This document shows positions 5,353 through 9,012 of a stretch of 9,012 nt of DNA, one piece after another. The position numbers were made by a program, and so were the translations under genes. The DNA comes from Bacteroidota bacterium (GTDB taxonomy: Bacteria > Bacteroidota > Ignavibacteria > UBA10030). Position 1 is the stretch's first letter; each line of letters starts with the position of its first letter. The stretch spans positions 1-9,012 of the forward strand of contig JALONE010000019.1 of NCBI GenBank assembly GCA_025455125.1. The letters are read 5' to 3'. The notes under the pieces are model-generated. The model searched no databases and was not told where the DNA came from. It was given only the letters and a program-made list of their open reading frames with translations.

Positions 5353-7893
5353 ATGAGGACCATCTTCTTCCATACCAGTCTGGCAGTGTTCGTGATCTTC
5401 TCCGTTGCCGCAGCCGGAACGACGGGCAAGCTTGCCGGACGAATCATCGACCGTCAGACCGGGGAACCGGTCATCGGTGCGTCCGTTGTCCTTGCGTCCA
5501 CGACGATGGGCGCCAGCACCGACGTCGACGGGTACTACCACATCATCAACATTCCCCCGGGGACGTATGATGTCGCGGTGAGCTGCGTCGGGTATGCCCG
5601 CCTTGCGACGCGCGCAACGATCCGCGTGGACCTCACGACGACGCTCGACATCGCGCTTGTACCGCAGGCGGTCGAAATGGGGGATGTGGTCGTTCAGGCG
5701 GAGCGCATGGTCATTCAGCGCGATCAGAGCTCCACGATGCAGCGAACCAATGCCGATGAACTGGCGGTCTTGCCGGTCAACACGATCTCCGGGGTCCTGC
5801 AGCTGCAAACAGGCGTGGTTAACACGGGCGCGTTGCACATCCGTGGCGGACGCGCCGGCGAAGTCGGATACTATCTGGACGGCTATCGCGTGGAGGATCC
5901 GCTGTTCAACGGGTCGGTCATGGAGGTCAACAATCAGGCGATCCAGGAAATGGAGTTGCTTTCGGGAACATTCAACGCGGAGTACGGCAACGCCCTGTCG
6001 GGCATCGTCAACATCGTCACAAAGGAAAACATGTCGAGGCTCCGCGCCAATCTCAGCTACAAGCGGACCAATATCGGCCTTGAGGATGCCAGCGATAATC
6101 TGAACGAGCGCTACTTCGAAGGAACCGTCAGCGGACCGCTCTGGGCCGGCAGCCCGATCGGATTTCTGGTGTCCGGCAAGAAGGTTGACGCGGAGAGCTA
6201 CTATTTCTCCGGACTGACGGACACGACGGGCGGAACGCGGCGGTCGGTGGAATTCTCGAAGGACAAGCCGTATGGATTCAACGACCTGCTGACGCTCGTC
6301 GGAAAGGTGACCTGGTCGCCGTTCGGCTCTGCGAAGATCACACTGCTCGACAATTATTCCAAGCGCAAGTCGCGGAGCTACAACCACGTCATGCGCTTCA
6401 TTCCGGACAGCACGTACCTCACAACGTCTGAAAGCAACCTCGTAGGGCTGAACTTCCGTCATGCGGTAACCGCGGACCTCTTCTACGAGATCCGATTATC
6501 CGCATATCAGTACAGCTATCTCCGTTCTGTCGATGGACGTTCGCCGGCAGAGTACACGCGCGCGCTTTTCACCACATTCACAAACTCCCTCTTCTATCAA
6601 AACATGTCGCAGTCGGTGTATGAGGACCAAACGACAAAATCGTATGCGATGAAAGCCGACATGACATGGCAGATGGACCGCATCAATCTGGTGAAGGCCG
6701 GCCTCGAGCTGAAGTCGAACGATCTTGACTATTTCTACAACAGCAATCCGGTCAATCCGACGGACCAGATCGTGAATGTGTACCGGAAGAAGCCGCTCGA
6801 GGGATCCGGATATATTCAGGACAAGATCGAATTCGAGACGATCGTGCTGAACCTTGGGCTCCGGTATGATTTCTTTGACGCTGCGACGACCTACCCGCAG
6901 GACCCGATCAATCCCAACGATCCGCAACGGACGCCCTTCGAAACCAAGATCCAATCGACCTTGAGTCCGCGTCTCGGAATCGCATATCCGGTTCGGGACA
7001 ACATGGTATTCCATTTCACCTACGGCCAGTTCTTCCAGCGGCCCGAGTACCAGGTGCTCTACAACAATCTGGAACGCGCGTTTGCCAATCGCGGCACGAC
7101 GCTGTTCGGATCGCCGGCATTGAAGCCGGAAAAGACCTCGAGCTACGAATTAGGGGTTATGACGACGATCGGCGCCCATAGTTCGGTGCAAACGACCTTC
7201 TTCAGCAAGAAGATCGAGAACCTGACCGGCGTCGCCTGGAACTACACGCCGCTTGCGTATGCCTACTACGTCAATGAAGACTTCGCCTCGGTCAAGGGCT
7301 TCGAGGTTTCTACGAAAACCCGGCTCGAAGATATCTCGTTCGCCGTGAACTACACGTACTCGATCGCGAAAGGAAGTTCATCGAGCCAGCAAGAGCGCTA
7401 CACGAACGTGTATAACATCGTCGGCGTGCAATCGCTGCGCTTCCTGCCGCTTGACTTCGATCAGCGTCACACGGGGAATGCGCAGATCTCCGTCGATTTC
7501 GGGAAGAACGAGGGACCATTTGGATTACTCGGCTCGGTGTTCGAGAACAGCACGGCCACGCTTCTCGCCCGCTATGGCAGCGGAATTCCCTACACCTTCA
7601 ATCCGGCGCGCGCGATCTATGTCGCCGAACAGAACAATTCCCGGCTCCCGGCCATCTTCACCGTGGATCTGTTCGCGCGGAAAGCGTTCTTCATGGGTCC
7701 GGTCGAACTCGGCCTCTTCCTCGACATTCGCAATCTGATGGATCGAAAGAACATTGTCTCTGTGTATTCGGCGACCGGTCTGCCTGATCGCTCCGGAGAC
7801 GAGTCGACGAGGGCCACACCGGATTATCAGCAAGACCCGACGAACTATTCCGCTCCGCGGACCATCTACGTCGGAGTTGACGTTGAATTCTAA
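5353..7893 (+). CDS. TonB-dependent outer-membrane receptor with N-terminal carboxypeptidase-regulatory-like domain
   Basis: Encodes 846 aa. A Sec signal peptide covers about residues 1-21 (hydrophobic core SLAVFVIFSVAAAG). Residues about 25-103 are a CarboxypepD_reg-like beta sandwich: GKLAGRIIDRQTGEPVIGAS (25-44), DVDGYYHIINIPPGTYDV (57-74). DVVVQAER (111-118) sits where the TonB box is expected after this domain. The plug (about 120-225) has LHIRGGRAGEVGYYLDG (161-177) and MELLSGTFNAEYGNALSG (200-217). The rest is a beta barrel with alternating aromatic strands, ending in VGVDVEF with a C-terminal Phe, the usual barrel-assembly signal. Such receptors import bulky ligands across the outer membrane using TonB energy. 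The architecture resembles SusC/Oar-type receptors of FCB bacteria, but no SusD gene adjoins it within the window. It follows the regulator by 20 bp and is likely the last gene of the operon. Given the peptidase and carrier, a peptide-type ligand is inferred; a glycan cannot be excluded. Confidence 0.92.
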   Translation: MRTIFFHTSLAVFVIFSVAAAGTTGKLAGRIIDRQTGEPVIGASVVLASTTMGASTDVDGYYHIINIPPGTYDVAVSCVGYARLATRATIRVDLTTTLDIALVPQAVEMGDVVVQAERMVIQRDQSSTMQRTNADELAVLPVNTISGVLQLQTGVVNTGALHIRGGRAGEVGYYLDGYRVEDPLFNGSVMEVNNQAIQEMELLSGTFNAEYGNALSGIVNIVTKENMSRLRANLSYKRTNIGLEDASDNLNERYFEGTVSGPLWAGSPIGFLVSGKKVDAESYYFSGLTDTTGGTRRSVEFSKDKPYGFNDLLTLVGKVTWSPFGSAKITLLDNYSKRKSRSYNHVMRFIPDSTYLTTSESNLVGLNFRHAVTADLFYEIRLSAYQYSYLRSVDGRSPAEYTRALFTTFTNSLFYQNMSQSVYEDQTTKSYAMKADMTWQMDRINLVKAGLELKSNDLDYFYNSNPVNPTDQIVNVYRKKPLEGSGYIQDKIEFETIVLNLGLRYDFFDAATTYPQDPINPNDPQRTPFETKIQSTLSPRLGIAYPVRDNMVFHFTYGQFFQRPEYQVLYNNLERAFANRGTTLFGSPALKPEKTSSYELGVMTTIGAHSSVQTTFFSKKIENLTGVAWNYTPLAYAYYVNEDFASVKGFEVSTKTRLEDISFAVNYTYSIAKGSSSSQQERYTNVYNIVGVQSLRFLPLDFDQRHTGNAQISVDFGKNEGPFGLLGSVFENSTATLLARYGSGIPYTFNPARAIYVAEQNNSRLPAIFTVDLFARKAFFMGPVELGLFLDIRNLMDRKNIVSVYSATGLPDRSGDESTRATPDYQQDPTNYSAPRTIYVGVDVEF

Positions 7894-7901
7894 GCTAACC
7901 T

Positions 7902-7930
7902 GGTCATGCTGCGCATGTCGTCGCATGACC
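7902..7930. repeat. Inverted repeat (8-bp perfect stem) downstream of the receptor gene
   Basis: GGTCATGC (7902-7909) pairs perfectly with GCATGACC (7923-7930) across a 13-nt loop. A competing smaller hairpin is possible inside it, CATGC (7905-7909) with GCATG (7913-7917). It begins 8 bp after the receptor stop and may stabilise or end the transcript. It lacks the T-run of a standard intrinsic terminator, so terminator status is unproven. Confidence 0.5.
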
Positions 7931-7939
7931 CATTCGAAA

Positions 7940-7968
7940 CGTCAGTCTTCGACAAGCTCAGACTGACG
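7940..7968. repeat. REP-like palindrome with CTTCGACAAGCTCAG core
   Basis: CGTCAGTCT (7940-7948) pairs perfectly with AGACTGACG (7960-7968) around the 11-nt centre TCGACAAGCTC. The central CTTCGACAAGCTCAG resembles a motif I recognise from dispersed intergenic palindromes in FCB-group and other environmental bacterial genomes, where the flanking stem bases vary but pair with each other. No T-run follows, so it is better called a repetitive extragenic palindrome than a rho-independent terminator. Only one copy is in the window, so its repetitive nature cannot be shown here. Confidence 0.55.
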
Positions 7969-8051
7969 CCCAGGCCAAACGCATGGAACAGTGTTTGAAG
8001 TGGCACAAGGATCGCACGAATCGCGTTCTGAATTCAAGGAGATCGAGAGAC

Positions 8052-9012
8052 ATGAGACACTTACTGATCCTACTCACCCTGGCGGCACTTTTCGTCCCTT
8101 CCGTGGCGCAGGTTCGACCTGATGCGCGGGAAGAGCAGGCGGACCGACCCGCACTGCAGAAACCCGCCGCCGTGATCGACCGGGCGATGAACGTCATCAA
8201 TATCAACCAACTCGGGCAAGTGGTCACGAACATGGGACAGTGGCATCCGTACACCGGCGTTCAGCCGCGTGGCCGCTGGCCGATCAACACGAATCACGAT
8301 CAGATCTACAAGATGTCGCTCGCAATCGGCATTCCCACGACCGGTCTCTATGGCGCCAATGTCGCGAACGCCCGCGGCAATGGAACGAAGGAGTGGGATC
8401 CCCTTCCCGGCTATCACAACCGGACATACGGAAAGCTGGCGATCAGCACAGACAAGAACAGTTGGCCGTTGGACGATCAGAACCAGCCGTACTGGCCGGT
8501 CCGGACGCACGACGGAAAGGACAGCATCGTCTCGCAACAGGACACCTACTGTGTCTATCGGGACAATACGAACGCCCAGCCGAACAATCTGGCCATCAAG
8601 GTGACGCAGACGAGCTACGCCTGGAGCACATCGAAAGACCAGGACTACATCATCTGGAAACTGGAGATCGAGAACGACACGACGGTGGCGAAGGACAGTC
8701 TGTACTTCGGCATCTACTATGACTTTGACAGCGGTGGCATCACCAATGAATTCACCGACGACTACTATGTGTGGGATCCGGCAAACCAGTTCACGTACGT
8801 CATCGACGCGCTGGGAACGACCGGATGGGAACCGGGTTCGACTCCGTGGGCGCTCGGACTGGCATTCCTCGAGACCCCCAAGGTCGATGCGACCGGCCGC
8901 CTGGACCCGAACGGAACCTCGATGGGAATCACCGACTGGCATTGGTCCGGCGTCTACACCTCCGCATGGGGAGACAACGTCGCCGATGACACGATCTTCT
9001 TCGACTGGATGA
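8052..9012 (+). CDS. Secreted protein of unknown function, 3' end cut off
   Basis: An open frame of 320 codons runs from the ATG at 8052 to the right edge with no stop. AAGGAG (8036-8041) lies 10 nt upstream. The signal peptide is clear (MRHLLILLTLAALFVPSVAQ, cleavage near residue 19-20), so it enters the periplasm at least. The mature part opens with a polar stretch (21-45), then INQLGQVVTNMGQWHPYTG (50-68) and GRWPINTNHDQIYKMSLAIG (74-93). A beta-rich region follows: DYIIWKLEIEND (198-209), then YFGIYYDFDSGG (218-229) with several acidic residues, and ITDWHWSG (293-300). No catalytic motif or named domain was recognised. These phrases resemble parts of large secreted proteins found in Ignavibacteria-like genomes that often end in a T9SS sorting tail, but this is from memory. 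A single cysteine (C167) is present. It starts 158 bp after the receptor gene on the same strand, beyond two inverted repeats, so it may have its own promoter. A surface or ligand-binding partner of the receptor is possible but unproven. Confidence 0.8.
   Translation, partial: MRHLLILLTLAALFVPSVAQVRPDAREEQADRPALQKPAAVIDRAMNVININQLGQVVTNMGQWHPYTGVQPRGRWPINTNHDQIYKMSLAIGIPTTGLYGANVANARGNGTKEWDPLPGYHNRTYGKLAISTDKNSWPLDDQNQPYWPVRTHDGKDSIVSQQDTYCVYRDNTNAQPNNLAIKVTQTSYAWSTSKDQDYIIWKLEIENDTTVAKDSLYFGIYYDFDSGGITNEFTDDYYVWDPANQFTYVIDALGTTGWEPGSTPWALGLAFLETPKVDATGRLDPNGTSMGITDWHWSGVYTSAWGDNVADDTIFFDWM

Noticed and set aside
5191..6462. A 423-codon minus-strand frame under the receptor gene
   Set aside because: Low-complexity charged composition and complete overlap with the receptor's plug and barrel coding sequence; no recognisable family features.
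7902..7968. Rho-independent terminator after the receptor gene
   Set aside because: Both stems are perfect, but neither is followed by a run of T, so they are recorded as inverted repeats instead.
8070..8942. A 290-codon minus-strand frame at the right end
   Set aside because: It opposes the secreted-protein gene at 8052, which has a signal peptide and a ribosome site; the minus frame has neither.
1..9012. Mobile element, phage, toxin-antitoxin or CRISPR/defence system
   Set aside because: No transposase, integrase, nuclease or repeat array, and no flanking direct repeats, were found on either strand.

Overview
The window (roughly 55-60% GC by eye) looks like the chromosome of an FCB-group bacterium (Bacteroidota/Ignavibacteriota-like). 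The signs are a TonB-dependent receptor with an N-terminal carboxypeptidase-regulatory-like domain, secreted LamG and FN3-type proteins, a CsgG-like lipoprotein-family protein, and a promoter fitting the Bacteroidota spacing TTG-N19-TAnnTT. No rRNA, tRNA, CRISPR array, transposase or phage gene was seen.

Left part, minus strand (1-1640): two genes read leftward. A CsgG-like secreted or membrane-anchored protein (966-1640) is followed after 45 bp by a secreted LamG-domain protein (1-920) that runs off the left edge. The 1641-1878 gap is a divergent control region. It holds a candidate promoter and a cluster of three GTTAC/GTAAC half-sites in front of the rightward genes.

Centre, plus strand (1879-7893): a tightly packed four-gene set. 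It encodes a PepT-like M20-family metallopeptidase, a YfcC/DcuC-type inner-membrane carrier, an RpiR/MurR-type HTH-SIS regulator and a TonB-dependent outer-membrane receptor. Gaps are 49, 24 and 20 bp, so one transcript is likely. The simplest reading is a self-regulated uptake-and-hydrolysis cassette: the receptor moves a peptide or amino-acid conjugate across the outer membrane, the carrier takes a product across the inner membrane, and the peptidase cleaves it in the cytoplasm. The substrate is unknown.

Right part: a 158-bp gap (7894-8051) holds two perfect inverted repeats. One has the loop/stem core CTTCGACAAGCTCAG, which resembles a dispersed REP-like element. The gap is followed by the 5' two-thirds or less of a secreted protein of unknown function (8052 to the right edge). 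That gene may belong functionally with the receptor.

The most interesting items are the operator-like half-site cluster at 1829-1867, the regulator's altered SIS phosphate loop, the REP-like palindrome, and the unexplained secreted protein beside a receptor that has no SusD partner.
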